DNA from: Diaphorobacter caeni
Lineage (GTDB): Bacteria; Pseudomonadota; Gammaproteobacteria; Burkholderiales; Burkholderiaceae_C
DNA: 64,000 bases
Reading direction: 5' to 3'
Assembly: GCF_015354245.1 (NCBI RefSeq)
Contig: NZ_JADKYZ010000011.1
Span: forward strand, 124,001 to 188,000
How positions within the stretch are numbered: position 1 is the first letter of the stretch; every line of letters starts with the position of its first letter. Positions 25,529-34,429 of the stretch are shown here, in pieces. Below the pieces are notes generated by a model, which was not told where the DNA came from, did no database searches, and saw nothing but the letters and a program-made list of their open reading frames with translations. The position numbers and the translations under genes are program-made.

Positions 25529-27046
25529 TCAATTCGTCGCGTTCTGCTCCATCACCCACATCAGGGAGTTCGCATAGAGCATGCGTCCTTCGTCGGTGAG
25601 GTCGGGGAAGCGCGTGGCATCCATCGGGAAGAGCAACCGGCGTGCCGGCGCGACATGGTCATTGGCCATGGATGCGCCCTTTTCGTAGGCGAAGAAGGTG
25701 CCGTGCTCGGGCTGGTTGGGAATGCCCGCGATGATCTCGGCGCCCGGCGGAACGCGCGACCAGGCCAGCACGCCGGGCGTCTTGTAGAGCTTGAAGTTCC
25801 CGGCGGGAATGCCGGCCGACAGCGGGTGTGCGGGACGCAGCATCTGCACGTAGTTCTCCGGCGGGTAGAGACTGCCCTTGTGATCGTTCACGCCGTAGTC
25901 GGTGTTGCGACGGCGTGCGACCATGTGGAACGAGTCGACCGCCTTGGCCTCCATGACGATCAGCGGTCCCGCCACGTCGGAGTACTTGTTGCCGATCTTG
26001 TACTTGTTGGTGGAGGCGGAAACGATCACCAGATCCATGCCCTTGGCGTGGCTGTCCGGCTCCATCTGGTCCACCACCTTCAGGTCGAAACCTGCGGATT
26101 TGAGCCACGCGATGTGCGCCTGATCCGATGCTTCATTGGCGGGCCAGGGCATGTCGAAGCGCCGCACGAAGAGCACCTTCTTGCCCTTGGCGAAGCTCTG
26201 CAGCCGGGACTGCGTCTGCGCGGGTGTCGTGGCGGCCTGCGGCGCGTCCGGCGCGCTCACCGCCCAGCGCAGCGAGGCGTCGAACAGTTTGCGGCCCGAG
26301 AACCAGCTGTTGCTCTTGGGGTCCTGCGAAGCCGGGCCCGTGGCGTCCGTCAGCACGGAAAAGCTGTTGTCGCCCAGAAACAGGCCGACGCGCCGCGCCG
26401 GGGCGGGCAGGTCGTTGACCATGAGCGAGCCCTTCTCGTAGGAGAAGATCGCCGCCTTGTCCGGATCGCCCTCGAAGTAGGCGGAGATGTCGGCCGAAAG
26501 CGACGGCTTGCCCCAGCCGGGATCGGTTTCGCCGGCACTGAACGTGAGCGGCGCGAAGATGCCGCTGGGCACGCCCGCGGCCTGGTTGATGGGCTTGGTC
26601 GCGCTCACCGAATAGGCGTAGTAGGCGGCATGATTGGCGTTGTGGAACACCTTCTCGCGCACGACGGAGAAGTCCTTGTGCAAGGCCTTGCCCGTCATGT
26701 CCATGTCGCCGAAGCTGTAGGCATTCCAGGTCACGACCGGGATGGTGCTCATCTTGTAGCGGTCGCCCAGCAGCCGGTGATTGACGGTGGAGGAGATCAG
26801 CACCAGGTCCTTGCCCTGCGCGGCGGTGGCGTTGTCGGTCACGCCGGCGAGCGTCACCTTCATTCCACGCGACTCGAGATACTCCTTGATGAGGCCATCG
26901 TCGTTGGCCCCTTTCTGTCCTTCTCCCACCACGAACAGGACGTTTTTGCCGTTGAGCGCCGTGGGCGACACCGGACCGCTCTGGGCCGACTGCGCGGCCA
27001 CCAGCGCAACGGATGCGGCGATCCAGCGCACGATTGAATGTTTCAT
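25529..27046 (-). CDS. exported protein with two tandem copies of a ThuA/GATase1-like domain
   Basis: This 505-residue protein has a signal peptide ending near residue 23. Residues 33-262 and 288-499 are clearly related to each other: GKNVLFV/GKKVLFV, DLVLISSTVN/DLVIVSASTN, FSYEKGSLMVNDLPAPARR/FAYEKGASMANDHVAPARR and LFDASLRWAV/LYANSLMWVM. Each copy has the opening strand and layout of class I glutamine-amidotransferase-like (ThuA-type) folds, which is a structural guess. No catalytic Cys is evident in either copy, so a binding role is more likely than amidotransfer. The function is unknown. It is part of the TonB receptor cluster. Confidence 0.6.
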   Translation of the reverse strand: MKHSIVRWIAASVALVAAQSAQSGPVSPTALNGKNVLFVVGEGQKGANDDGLIKEYLESRGMKVTLAGVTDNATAAQGKDLVLISSTVNHRLLGDRYKMSTIPVVTWNAYSFGDMDMTGKALHKDFSVVREKVFHNANHAAYYAYSVSATKPINQAAGVPSGIFAPLTFSAGETDPGWGKPSLSADISAYFEGDPDKAAIFSYEKGSLMVNDLPAPARRVGLFLGDNSFSVLTDATGPASQDPKSNSWFSGRKLFDASLRWAVSAPDAPQAATTPAQTQSRLQSFAKGKKVLFVRRFDMPWPANEASDQAHIAWLKSAGFDLKVVDQMEPDSHAKGMDLVIVSASTNKYKIGNKYSDVAGPLIVMEAKAVDSFHMVARRRNTDYGVNDHKGSLYPPENYVQMLRPAHPLSAGIPAGNFKLYKTPGVLAWSRVPPGAEIIAGIPNQPEHGTFFAYEKGASMANDHVAPARRLLFPMDATRFPDLTDEGRMLYANSLMWVMEQNATN

Positions 27047-27071
27047 GACTCTGTCTCCAGAATGATTGGAT

Positions 27072-28064
27072 TTATTTGTTCAGGACCAGAACTTCGGTGG
27101 CGCCGGCAAGAAACGCGCGGCCGCTCTTGGCGTCCACGGCGACGGCGCTGGACTTGGTGCCGGACGACGGCAGCTTGCTCTCCACCGAGGCGGTGAGCTT
27201 GGCGTTCTTGACCACGGTGAGCGCGCCATCGGCGCTGGGCACGAACAGCCGCACGAACCGGTTGGCGCCGAACTGCGCCGCGATGCCCGCTTCCCCGGCA
27301 CCGGTGGAGACGTAGCCGACCATCTGGCCGATGTCGGGATCCAGCACGACCATGCGACCGCTGGCGGTGGAGACATACAGGCGTCGCTCCTTGTCGTCCA
27401 CGCTCATGGCCACGGGCTCGGTGGCCGGCCAGGTGGCGATGCTGCCGCGCGTGGCGAGCGTGGCGGTGTTCAGCACGTGCAGCACATGGCGTTCCGCATC
27501 CGCGACGAACACGTCGCCGCGGGTGTCGGAGCCGATGCCACGCAGCTTGCCGCCGAGCGTGGCCGTGCCCACCACCGCGCCGGTGTCGGCCGCCAGTGCG
27601 GTGACCTTGCCGTCGCCCTCGTTGACGACGTACACGCGCTTGGCGCCGGGCACGTATTCCACCGACGTGGGGCGGGAGCCGGTGGACTTCACGGTCTTGA
27701 TCACCTGCAGCGAAGCGAGATCGAAGACGGTGATGCTGCCGTCGGAGGCGCTGGTGACGTAGCCGCGCTGGATGTCCGGCGCGATGGCCACGCCGGACGC
27801 GTGACCGCGCACGGGCACCTGGCCGATCTTCTTGTCGGTGTCCAGATTCACGATCTCCAGCGCGCCGTCGCGCCCGATGTAGAGCTTGCGCCCGGCGGAG
27901 TCGACCTCCAGCGCCCGGATGTCTCCCTGACCGTCGGTCTTGATGCTCGAGACGACCTTGTAGGCAGGGTTTGCGCCGCCTGCGGAGGATGGAGCGTCAG
28001 CGGCATGCACTGAGCTCATGGCGGCCATCGTGGCCAAGGCCAGCAGGTGATGTGTGAGTCGCAT
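27072..28064 (-). CDS. YncE-like periplasmic beta-propeller protein
   Basis: This 330-residue protein has a signal peptide (MRLTHHLLALATMAAMSSVHA). It is built of about seven repeats of the YVTN/NHL type, for example RKLYIGRDGALEIVNLDTDKKIG, RGYVTSASDGSITVFDLASLQVI and RRLYVSTASGRMVVLDPDIGQMV. YncE of E. coli is a periplasmic seven-bladed propeller encoded beside the TonB receptor gene yncD. The same pairing here supports a role in the uptake system. The start is 32 bases after the stop of the small exported protein gene. Confidence 0.8.
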   Translation of the reverse strand: MRLTHHLLALATMAAMSSVHAADAPSSAGGANPAYKVVSSIKTDGQGDIRALEVDSAGRKLYIGRDGALEIVNLDTDKKIGQVPVRGHASGVAIAPDIQRGYVTSASDGSITVFDLASLQVIKTVKSTGSRPTSVEYVPGAKRVYVVNEGDGKVTALAADTGAVVGTATLGGKLRGIGSDTRGDVFVADAERHVLHVLNTATLATRGSIATWPATEPVAMSVDDKERRLYVSTASGRMVVLDPDIGQMVGYVSTGAGEAGIAAQFGANRFVRLFVPSADGALTVVKNAKLTASVESKLPSSGTKSSAVAVDAKSGRAFLAGATEVLVLNK

Positions 28065-28096
28065 TGTTGTCTCCCGTTGAAAGGAACGGTGCTGGC

Positions 28097-28645
28097 TTAT
28101 TTCTGGGCGGCGGGCTGGAACAGCGACGCGTGGTTCGGAATCTGCGCGGCCATCTCGTCGCGGATGGCGGAGGCGGCGAGGAAATAGTCCTTTTCCGATT
28201 TCGTGTTGCCCTTGAACACGATCACCGTCAGGCCGATGTTCTGCCCGCTCTTGTCACGCAGAGGCAGCAGGTAGACGGACTTGGAGGGAGTCTCCTGACG
28301 GTTCCAGCGCGGATCCAGGATGGTGTAGCCCTTGGTCATCACGAGCACGTCGACTTCCGACGACATCTTTCCGATGCGCTCGGGGAACGTGCCCGCAAAC
28401 GTCGTGTGAATGCCCTTGTGGCCCGTGGGCTCGCCCTGCAGCGTCAGGCTGAGCAGTTCTGGATGCTTGGCGAAGGTGTCGTCGACCAGCGCCTGGCTTG
28501 TCATCTTGTAGTTGGGCGCTGTCCAGTTCTTGAGCACCGGCACCGAGCCGATCGCCGCATTGCCTGTTCCCTGAGCACCGGCCGCGAGGCAGCTCAGGCC
28601 CAGCGCGGCGGCCATGACGATCTGTCGAAGATTGATTGTTTCCAT
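28097..28645 (-). CDS. small exported protein of unknown function
   Basis: From METINLRQIV at 28645 the protein has 182 residues and a clear signal peptide (LRQIVMAAALGLSCLAAGAQG). An in-frame ATG at 28657 (MKVH) and a longer start at 28714 also exist, and none has a good ribosome site. The mature part has an alternating strand/helix pattern (GYTILDPRWNRQETPSKSVYLLPLRDKSGQNIGLTVIVFKG) that recalls a PAS/cache-like fold, though this is a weak impression. It is the first gene of the minus-strand cluster leading to the TonB receptor. I do not recognise a family. Confidence 0.6.
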   Translation of the reverse strand: METINLRQIVMAAALGLSCLAAGAQGTGNAAIGSVPVLKNWTAPNYKMTSQALVDDTFAKHPELLSLTLQGEPTGHKGIHTTFAGTFPERIGKMSSEVDVLVMTKGYTILDPRWNRQETPSKSVYLLPLRDKSGQNIGLTVIVFKGNTKSEKDYFLAASAIRDEMAAQIPNHASLFQPAAQK

Positions 28646-28844
28646 ATGCACTTTCATTTTTTGGAGAAGGTGCCCTATGGTCTTTTGCGTGCCTAAATCC
28701 GCGCTTAACGGCACATTACATTCCGTTCATCTTCGGCCTAGGGAAAACATGGAACGGAAAAAAATGATCTCGACGCGCGACGCGTTCGAAGCGCGCCGTG
28801 CGGATGGCCGCGCAGCGTTCTTGCGTCAGAGCGCGTTGACGATC

Positions 28845-29789
28845 TCAGGCGCCCGCTGAAGCGCTGAAGTCCCGCTGCAGCTCCGCCCAAGGCTCGTTCA
28901 TGAACTGCTGCGCGGCATAGTCGATGAACGCCTGCACCCGGGCCGGGCGGATGCGGCCGGGCGGAGTCACGATGTGCAGCGCGATGGACTCCGCCTCCCA
29001 GCCGTCCATGGCGGTTTCGAGCGTGCCGTCGCGCAGTTCCTTCCACACCAGAAAAGCAGGCTGCAGCGCAAGGCCCAGACCCGCGAGGAGGGCGGGCTGC
29101 AGGGCTTCGGCGTTGTTGACCTGCAGCGGCGTGCTCATGGTCTGGCTGAACTCCCCCTGCATGGTGTGCCGGAATCGCCAGTGGTTGCCGCCGCGTGCGT
29201 AGCTGTACTGCAGGCCCCTGTGCCCGGCGAGTTCGCGCGGATGGGCGGGCTTGCCGTGGCGGGCGAAATAGTCGGGCGAGCCCACCAGCAGGATCTGCAC
29301 CTTGCACAGCTGGCGCGCGAGCAGGCTGGAATCCATCAGGTTGGAGATGCGCAGGGCGAGATCGAAGCGGTCGCGGATCAGGTCCGTCTGCTCATCGCCG
29401 AAGTGCAGGTCCAGCTCGACATCCGGGTGCATCTTCATGAAGGCCGGCAGGATCGGGCTGAGCCGCGCGATGCCGAAGGACATGGGCGCGGAGATGCGGA
29501 TGCGCCCCCGCAGGGTCGAGGCGCGGTCGATGATTTCGTCCTCGATGGCTTCGCCTTCCTGAAGGATGCGGGTGGCGCGTTCCAGCGCGGCCATGCCCGT
29601 GTCAGTCAGTGAAATGCGTCGGGAAGTTCTGTGGAAAAGATTGGCTTTCATCCTACTTTCCAGTCGGGTGATTGCCTTGGACACTGTGCCCTGCGAAAGC
29701 GACAGCTCCGACGCCGCCTTGGCGAACGAGCCCATCTCGGCCACTTTGGCGAAGACGGCCCAAGCCTCCAGATCAGGTAGTTTTTTCAT
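28845..29789 (-). CDS. LysR-family transcriptional regulator
   Basis: This 314-residue protein has an N-terminal winged helix (about 5-64; FAKVAEMGSFAKAASELSLSQGTVSKAITRLESRM) and a LysR effector domain (GRIRISAPMSFGIARLSPILPAFMKMHPDVELDLHFGD). The arrangement is of the CrgA/DsdC-like type. It is divergent from the isochorismatase-like operon with 254 bases between, so it most likely controls that operon. No clear T-N11-A dyad was singled out in the spacer. Confidence 0.9.
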   Translation of the reverse strand: MKKLPDLEAWAVFAKVAEMGSFAKAASELSLSQGTVSKAITRLESRMKANLFHRTSRRISLTDTGMAALERATRILQEGEAIEDEIIDRASTLRGRIRISAPMSFGIARLSPILPAFMKMHPDVELDLHFGDEQTDLIRDRFDLALRISNLMDSSLLARQLCKVQILLVGSPDYFARHGKPAHPRELAGHRGLQYSYARGGNHWRFRHTMQGEFSQTMSTPLQVNNAEALQPALLAGLGLALQPAFLVWKELRDGTLETAMDGWEAESIALHIVTPPGRIRPARVQAFIDYAAQQFMNEPWAELQRDFSASAGA

Positions 29790-30043
29790 GTGAATTGCCT
29801 GTTTTCCCGCGCCCTTGCGTGGTTCCAGCGTGATTTTCCGGCCTGTGGCGGCCCTGTTCCAACATCAAAAATGGAATGAATGAGTTTCCATAATTTCTAT
29901 TTTCATCATAAGCCAATCTCCATAAACTTCGATCCATCGATTGAGCACATCAATGCCAATGGATGAACGAAGGCACGGATCCAACGCTCCGTTGTCCGAC
30001 CGATTTTTCATCACCAAACCCTGAACTTGAAAGCTGACCGACC

Positions 30044-30742
30044 ATGACCTCCAAGCAATACCGCGAAGTGCTGACCCCCGAAAACAGCCAGATCATCTTC
30101 ATTGACCAGCAGCCACAGATGGCGTTCGGCGTGCAGTCGATCGACCGCCAGACGCTGAAGAACAACGTGGTGGGTCTGGCGAAGGCCGCGAAGGCGTTCA
30201 ACATTCCGGCCACCATCACCACGGTGGAGACCGGATCGTTCTCGGGCCACACCTACCCCGAGCTGCTGGCGGTGTATCCAGAGAACAAGATTCTCGAGCG
30301 CTCGTCGATGAACTCCTGGGATGACCAGAACGTGCGCGATGCGCTGGCCGCCAATGTGGCCAAGGGCCGCAAGAAGATCATCGTCTCCGGCCTGTGGACC
30401 GAGGTGTGCAACACCACGTTCGCGCTCTCGGCGATGCACGATGCCGACTACGAGATCTACATGGTGGCCGACGCCTCAGGCGGCACCTCGCTTGACGCGC
30501 ACAACTACGCCATGGACCGCATGGTGCAGGCCGGCGTGGTGCCGATGACCTGGCAGCAGGTGCTGCTGGAATGGCAGCGCGACTGGGCGAATCGCGGCAC
30601 CTACGACGCGGTGATGGACATCGTGCGTGAACACTCCGGCGCTTACGGCATGGGCGTGGACTACGCCTACACCATGGTGCACAAGGCGCCCGAGCGCGTG
30701 ACGCACGGCGCGACCATCGGCCCGAATCCTGCCAAGAAGTAA
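30044..30742 (+). CDS. isochorismatase-family cysteine hydrolase (YcaC-like)
   Basis: This 232-residue protein has IIFIDQQPQMAFG near the N-terminus (catalytic Asp), a Lys-containing region before NKILERSSMNSWDD, and the nucleophile in KIIVSGLWTEVCNTTFALSAMHDADYEIYMVADASGGTS (Cys). This triad defines isochorismatase-like hydrolases, and the sequence is of the YcaC branch, whose physiological substrate is unknown. It heads an operon with XapX, amidohydrolase and DoxX genes opposite a LysR gene. Confidence 0.88.
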   Translation: MTSKQYREVLTPENSQIIFIDQQPQMAFGVQSIDRQTLKNNVVGLAKAAKAFNIPATITTVETGSFSGHTYPELLAVYPENKILERSSMNSWDDQNVRDALAANVAKGRKKIIVSGLWTEVCNTTFALSAMHDADYEIYMVADASGGTSLDAHNYAMDRMVQAGVVPMTWQQVLLEWQRDWANRGTYDAVMDIVREHSGAYGMGVDYAYTMVHKAPERVTHGATIGPNPAKK

Positions 30743-30825
30743 GCAGCTAGCCATCAGCGTTTTTTCCCGTGGCATGGTGCGCAGCCTCCGCGCACCACGC
30801 CATGCCCTCACGGAGTTGTCTCATC

Positions 30826-31110
30826 ATGAAGTTGTATGTTTTGTCGCTCGGCGCGGGCCTTCTGGTCGGCGTGGTCTACAGCCTTCTGCAGGTGCGCTCA
30901 CCGGCTCCGCCGCTGATTGCGCTGGTGGGCCTGATGGGCATTCTGGTGGGCGAGCAGATCGTTCCCGTGGGCAAGCAGCTGCTGCAGGGCAGCGCATTCA
31001 AGAGCGCCTGCGAACAGACCCACGCGACCACCCATGTGCTGGGGCAGCTGCCCGGCAAGCCGACGCAGCGGGCGAGCGTGAAGTCGCCGTCCGACGCGCC
31101 TTCCGCCTGA
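30826..31110 (+). CDS. XapX-domain small membrane protein
   Basis: The protein has 94 residues from the ATG at 30826 (MKLYVLSLGAGLLVGVVYSLLQVRSPAPPLIALVGLMGILVGEQ). Two membrane helices with the R-SPAPP-I-ALVGL-GIL-GE pattern define the XapX domain, named after a small E. coli protein. Its function is unknown. The C-terminal 45 residues are soluble and polar. It sits between the isochorismatase-like and amidohydrolase genes, an arrangement I recall from other proteobacteria. Confidence 0.85.
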   Translation: MKLYVLSLGAGLLVGVVYSLLQVRSPAPPLIALVGLMGILVGEQIVPVGKQLLQGSAFKSACEQTHATTHVLGQLPGKPTQRASVKSPSDAPSA

Positions 31111-31138
31111 GCGTTCACCGATTCACAGGAGCCCATTC

Positions 31139-33142
31139 ATGACCTCCCGCCGCAAAGTTCTGGGCGCCGCCACATCGCTTGCCGTCGGCAGCCTGTTGGG
31201 CTGCGCCAATGGCTCGCAAACATCTCGTCAAGGAGCATCGCGCATGTCCCAATCCACTCCAGAAGTCATCTTCTTCAACGGCCAGATCACCACGCTCGAC
31301 AAGAGCCAGCCCATCGCGACGGCCGTCGCCATCAGTGAGGGACGGTTCGTCGCCGTGGGGAGCGACGAGGAGGTGCTCGCGCTTGCCGGCGACGGCACGC
31401 GCAAGGTGGACCTCAAGCGCAAGGGCGTGCTCCCCGGCCTGATCGACAACCACACCCATGTGGTGCGCGGTGGTCTGAACTACAACATGGAGCTGCGCTG
31501 GGACGGCGTGCGCTCCTTCGCCGACGCCATGGCCATGCTGCGCGCGCAGGTCGCCGTCACGCCCACGCCGCAATGGGTGCGCGTGGTCGGTGGGTTCACC
31601 GAAAACCAGTTCATCGATGAACGCCGACTGCCGACGGTCGCCGAGCTCAACGCCGTGGCGCCCGACACGCCGGTGTTCATCCTGCATCTCTACGACCGCG
31701 CGCTGCTCAACGCAGCGGCCCTGCGCGCCGTGGGTTACACCAAGGACACGCCCAACCCGCCGGGCGGCGAGATCGTGCGCGACGCCAATGGCAACCCCAC
31801 CGGGCTGATGCTGGCCAAGCCCAACGCGACGATCCTCTATGCCACGCTGGCCAAGGGCCCCAAGCTTCCGTTCGAATACCAGGTCAACTCCACGCGCTAC
31901 TTCATGCGCGAGCTCAATCGGCTCGGTGTGACCGGCGTGATCGACGCGGGCGGCGGCTCGCAGAACTATCCGGACGACTACGCGGTGGTGCAGCAGCTCG
32001 ACAAGGAACAGAAGCTCACCGTGCGGCTGGCCTACAACCTGTTCACGCAGAAGCCCAAGGAAGAGAAGGAAGATTTCCTGAAGTGGGCGCAGGATGTCAA
32101 ATACAAGCAGGGCAACGACTACTTCCGCCACAACGGCGCGGGCGAGATGCTGGTGTATTCCGCCGCCGACTTTGAAGATTTTCGCCAACCCCGCCCCGAC
32201 ATGCCGCCGGAGATGGAAGGCGAACTTGAGGGCGTGATCCGCGTGCTGGTGCAGAACAAATGGCCCTGGCGCCTGCACGCCACGTATGACGAAACCATCT
32301 CTCGCGCGCTCGACGTGTTTGAGAAGGTGCACCAGGAGACGCCGATCAACGGCCTGAACTGGTTCTTCGACCACGCCGAAACCATCTCCGACAAGTCGAT
32401 AGACCGCATCGCGGCGCTGGGCGGAGGCATCGCCGTGCAGCATCGCATGGCCTACCAGGGCGAGTATTTCGTGGAGCGCTACGGCGCGCGTGCGGCCGAG
32501 GCGACGCCGCCGGTCAAGCGCATTCTGGAGAAGGGCGTCAAGGTCTCCGCAGGCACCGACGCGACGCGCGTGGCCTCGTACAACCCGTGGGTCTCGCTGT
32601 CGTGGATGATCACCGGAAAGACCGTGGGCGGCATGAATCTCTACCCGGAGCGCAACCTGCTTGACCGCGAAACGGCGCTGCGCATGTGGACCGAGAACGT
32701 CGCCTGGTTCAGCAACGAAGTGGGCCAGCGCGGGCGCATCGCCGTGGGCCAATTCGCCGACCTGATCGTGCCGAACAAGGACTTCTTCAAGATCCCCGAA
32801 GACGAGATCTCGTTCCTCACGTCGGACCTGACCGTGGTCGGCGGCCGCATCGTGTACGGCGCGGGCGACTTCACCTCGCTTGACGACAACGTGCTGCCGC
32901 CCGCGCTGCCCGACTGGTCGCCCACCAACACCTACCGTGGTTACGGCGCGTGGGGCCAGCCGGACGGTGCCGGCAAGAACTCGCTGCACCCCGCGCGCTA
33001 TCAGGCGATTGCATCCTGCGGCTGCGCGAGCAACTGCGACATGCATGGTCATGACCATGCCCGCGCATGGGCCTCATCGGTGCCGACATCCGACCTCAAA
33101 GGATTCTTCGGCGCGCTGGGCTGCTCTTGCTGGATGGCCTGA
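31139..33142 (+). CDS. YtcJ-like metal-dependent amidohydrolase with export signal
   Basis: This 667-residue protein has MTSRRKVLGAATSLAVGSLLGC at the N-terminus, a twin-arginine signal ending in a lipobox-like LLGC (C22). The amidohydrolase metal motif GLIDNHTHV (H105, H107) follows, with later YtcJ-family segments (GVTGVIDAGGG; WFFDHAETIS; AGTDATRVASYNPW). A second in-frame ATG at 31244 has its own AAGGAG and would give a protein without the signal. The C-terminal 40 residues are rich in Cys and His (ASCGCASNCDMHGHDHA, then GALGCSCWMA). The substrate is unknown. Confidence 0.85.
   Translation: MTSRRKVLGAATSLAVGSLLGCANGSQTSRQGASRMSQSTPEVIFFNGQITTLDKSQPIATAVAISEGRFVAVGSDEEVLALAGDGTRKVDLKRKGVLPGLIDNHTHVVRGGLNYNMELRWDGVRSFADAMAMLRAQVAVTPTPQWVRVVGGFTENQFIDERRLPTVAELNAVAPDTPVFILHLYDRALLNAAALRAVGYTKDTPNPPGGEIVRDANGNPTGLMLAKPNATILYATLAKGPKLPFEYQVNSTRYFMRELNRLGVTGVIDAGGGSQNYPDDYAVVQQLDKEQKLTVRLAYNLFTQKPKEEKEDFLKWAQDVKYKQGNDYFRHNGAGEMLVYSAADFEDFRQPRPDMPPEMEGELEGVIRVLVQNKWPWRLHATYDETISRALDVFEKVHQETPINGLNWFFDHAETISDKSIDRIAALGGGIAVQHRMAYQGEYFVERYGARAAEATPPVKRILEKGVKVSAGTDATRVASYNPWVSLSWMITGKTVGGMNLYPERNLLDRETALRMWTENVAWFSNEVGQRGRIAVGQFADLIVPNKDFFKIPEDEISFLTSDLTVVGGRIVYGAGDFTSLDDNVLPPALPDWSPTNTYRGYGAWGQPDGAGKNSLHPARYQAIASCGCASNCDMHGHDHARAWASSVPTSDLKGFFGALGCSCWMA
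31230..31246 (+). promoter_or_regulatory. internal ribosome site and alternative start in the amidohydrolase gene
   Basis: AAGGAG at 31230-31235 lies eight bases before an in-frame ATG at 31244. Translation from it (MSQSTPEVIFF) would skip the Tat/lipoprotein signal and yield a cytoplasmic enzyme of 632 residues. The upstream start at 31139 has a comparable site (CAGGAG). Confidence 0.5.
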
Positions 33143-33194
33143 TTCAAGCGCACGTTTCCAACGCGCAGACGCCTCGTTTTCTGGAGAACTGATC

Positions 33195-33632
33195 GTGGCC
33201 ACTTCCCCCCTCTCATTTGCAGACCGGCTGAGCGCCAAGGCGCGCCCATGGTTTCGCAGCGAAGCGATTCGCTTCATCGCCTACCTCGGCCTGTGCGCGG
33301 CATATCTGCAGGGGGGATTCAACAAGCTCACCGATTTCCCTGCGGCGGTCGGCGAAATGACCCACTTCGGCCTGACGCCGGCGCCCGTGTTCGCGGTACT
33401 CGTGATCGCGCTCGAGCTCGGCGCGTCGGCCATGATTCTGTTCGGCAAGCTGCGCTGGCTCGGCGCTCTGGCGCTCGCAGGCTTCACCTTGATGGCGACG
33501 TTTCTTGCACTGCGCTTCTGGGAGCTTCCCGTGGGGCCGGAGAGATTCGGGGCCGCCAACTCCTTCTTTGAGCACCTAGGACTGTGCGGCGCATTCCTTC
33601 TGGTCGCTTGGTACGACCTGCGTGACAAGTGA
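33195..33632 (+). CDS. DoxX-family membrane protein
   Basis: The protein has 145 residues from a GTG at 33195, with GGAG eight bases upstream. Four membrane helices are visible, with the DoxX pattern FIAYLGLCAAYLQGGFNKLTDFPAAVGEM near the N-terminus. DoxX proteins are small inner-membrane proteins with varied links to quinone chemistry and oxidative stress. Their biochemical role in operons like this one is not settled. It follows the amidohydrolase gene by 52 bases. Confidence 0.8.
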   Translation: MATSPLSFADRLSAKARPWFRSEAIRFIAYLGLCAAYLQGGFNKLTDFPAAVGEMTHFGLTPAPVFAVLVIALELGASAMILFGKLRWLGALALAGFTLMATFLALRFWELPVGPERFGAANSFFEHLGLCGAFLLVAWYDLRDK

Positions 33633-33657
33633 ACGGCGAATGGGACGTGAACACAGA

Positions 33658-33710
33658 CCGCCGACACCACCAGTACTGCCAATACCGCTCATACCACTGA
33701 TACCGCCAAG
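33658..33710. repeat. degenerate 9-base periodic tract
   Basis: The spacer between the DoxX and DUF1275 genes reads as about five nine-base units of the form CC-GACACCA, CCAGTACTG, CCAATACCG, CTCATACCA, CTGATACCG. It has no evident coding or terminator role. Confidence 0.45.
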
Positions 33711-33742
33711 CGAAGCGGATGCCCGAAGCCTGAGGAACCACC

Positions 33743-34429
33743 ATGCAAGCGACGAAAACCAACACCTGGCTCACCCTGCTGCTGGGCTTCAACGCGGGGT
33801 ATGTCGACACCGCCGGATTCCTGGCTCTGGCTGGGCTGTTCACGGCCCACGTCACCGGCAACTTCGTCACGCTGGGCGCCGCGCTGATCCACGGCACTTC
33901 CGGTGCCTGGCCCAAACTGGCGGCGCTGCCGGTGTTCTGTCTCATGGTGATGGTCACGCGCATCGCCAGCCACCGGCTGGTGGCCCGCAGGCAGGCACCC
34001 GTCAAATGTCTGATTCTGGTGAAAGTGGCGCTGCTCATCGCCGCTGCAGGCTTGATGGTGGCGTATGGACCGTTCGAGGACAGCAACGCCTGGCCCGCGT
34101 TTCTCGCCGGCATGCTGATGGTCGGCGCCATGGCCATGCAGAACGCGATGCAGCGCATCCACTTGAAGAGCACGCCGCCCTCCACGCTGATGACGGGCAA
34201 CACCACGCAGGTGATGATGGACCTGACCGATCTGCTCAAGGGTGCGCAGGGCACGGCGCGCGAGCAGGCCGTAGCCCGGCTGAAAAGGATGCTGCCCGCC
34301 ATCGCGGTGTTCGCAGTCGGCTGTGCGCTCGCGGCGCTGGCCTATGTGGGCCTGGGCATGTGGTGCTTCGCGCTGCCGCCGGTCGTCGCCGCGTTGGCGG
34401 TTCCATGGGCTTATGAAGAGGCGGCTTAG
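33743..34429 (+). CDS. DUF1275 (YoaK) family membrane protein
   Basis: This 228-residue protein has about six hydrophobic segments. LLGFNAGYVDTAGFLALAGLFTAHVTGNFVTLGAAL is the hallmark start of DUF1275, and STLMTGNTTQVMMDL is the second conserved motif. The function is unknown, and transport has been suggested from topology. It lies 110 bases after the DoxX gene on the same strand and may be a separate unit. Confidence 0.85.
   Translation: MQATKTNTWLTLLLGFNAGYVDTAGFLALAGLFTAHVTGNFVTLGAALIHGTSGAWPKLAALPVFCLMVMVTRIASHRLVARRQAPVKCLILVKVALLIAAAGLMVAYGPFEDSNAWPAFLAGMLMVGAMAMQNAMQRIHLKSTPPSTLMTGNTTQVMMDLTDLLKGAQGTAREQAVARLKRMLPAIAVFAVGCALAALAYVGLGMWCFALPPVVAALAVPWAYEEAA

Noticed and set aside
22507-28844. 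Fur box upstream of the TonB receptor cluster
   Set aside because: The spacer before 28645 and the spacers within the cluster were read for TGATAAT-like dyads, and none approached the quality of the site at 43153-43171.
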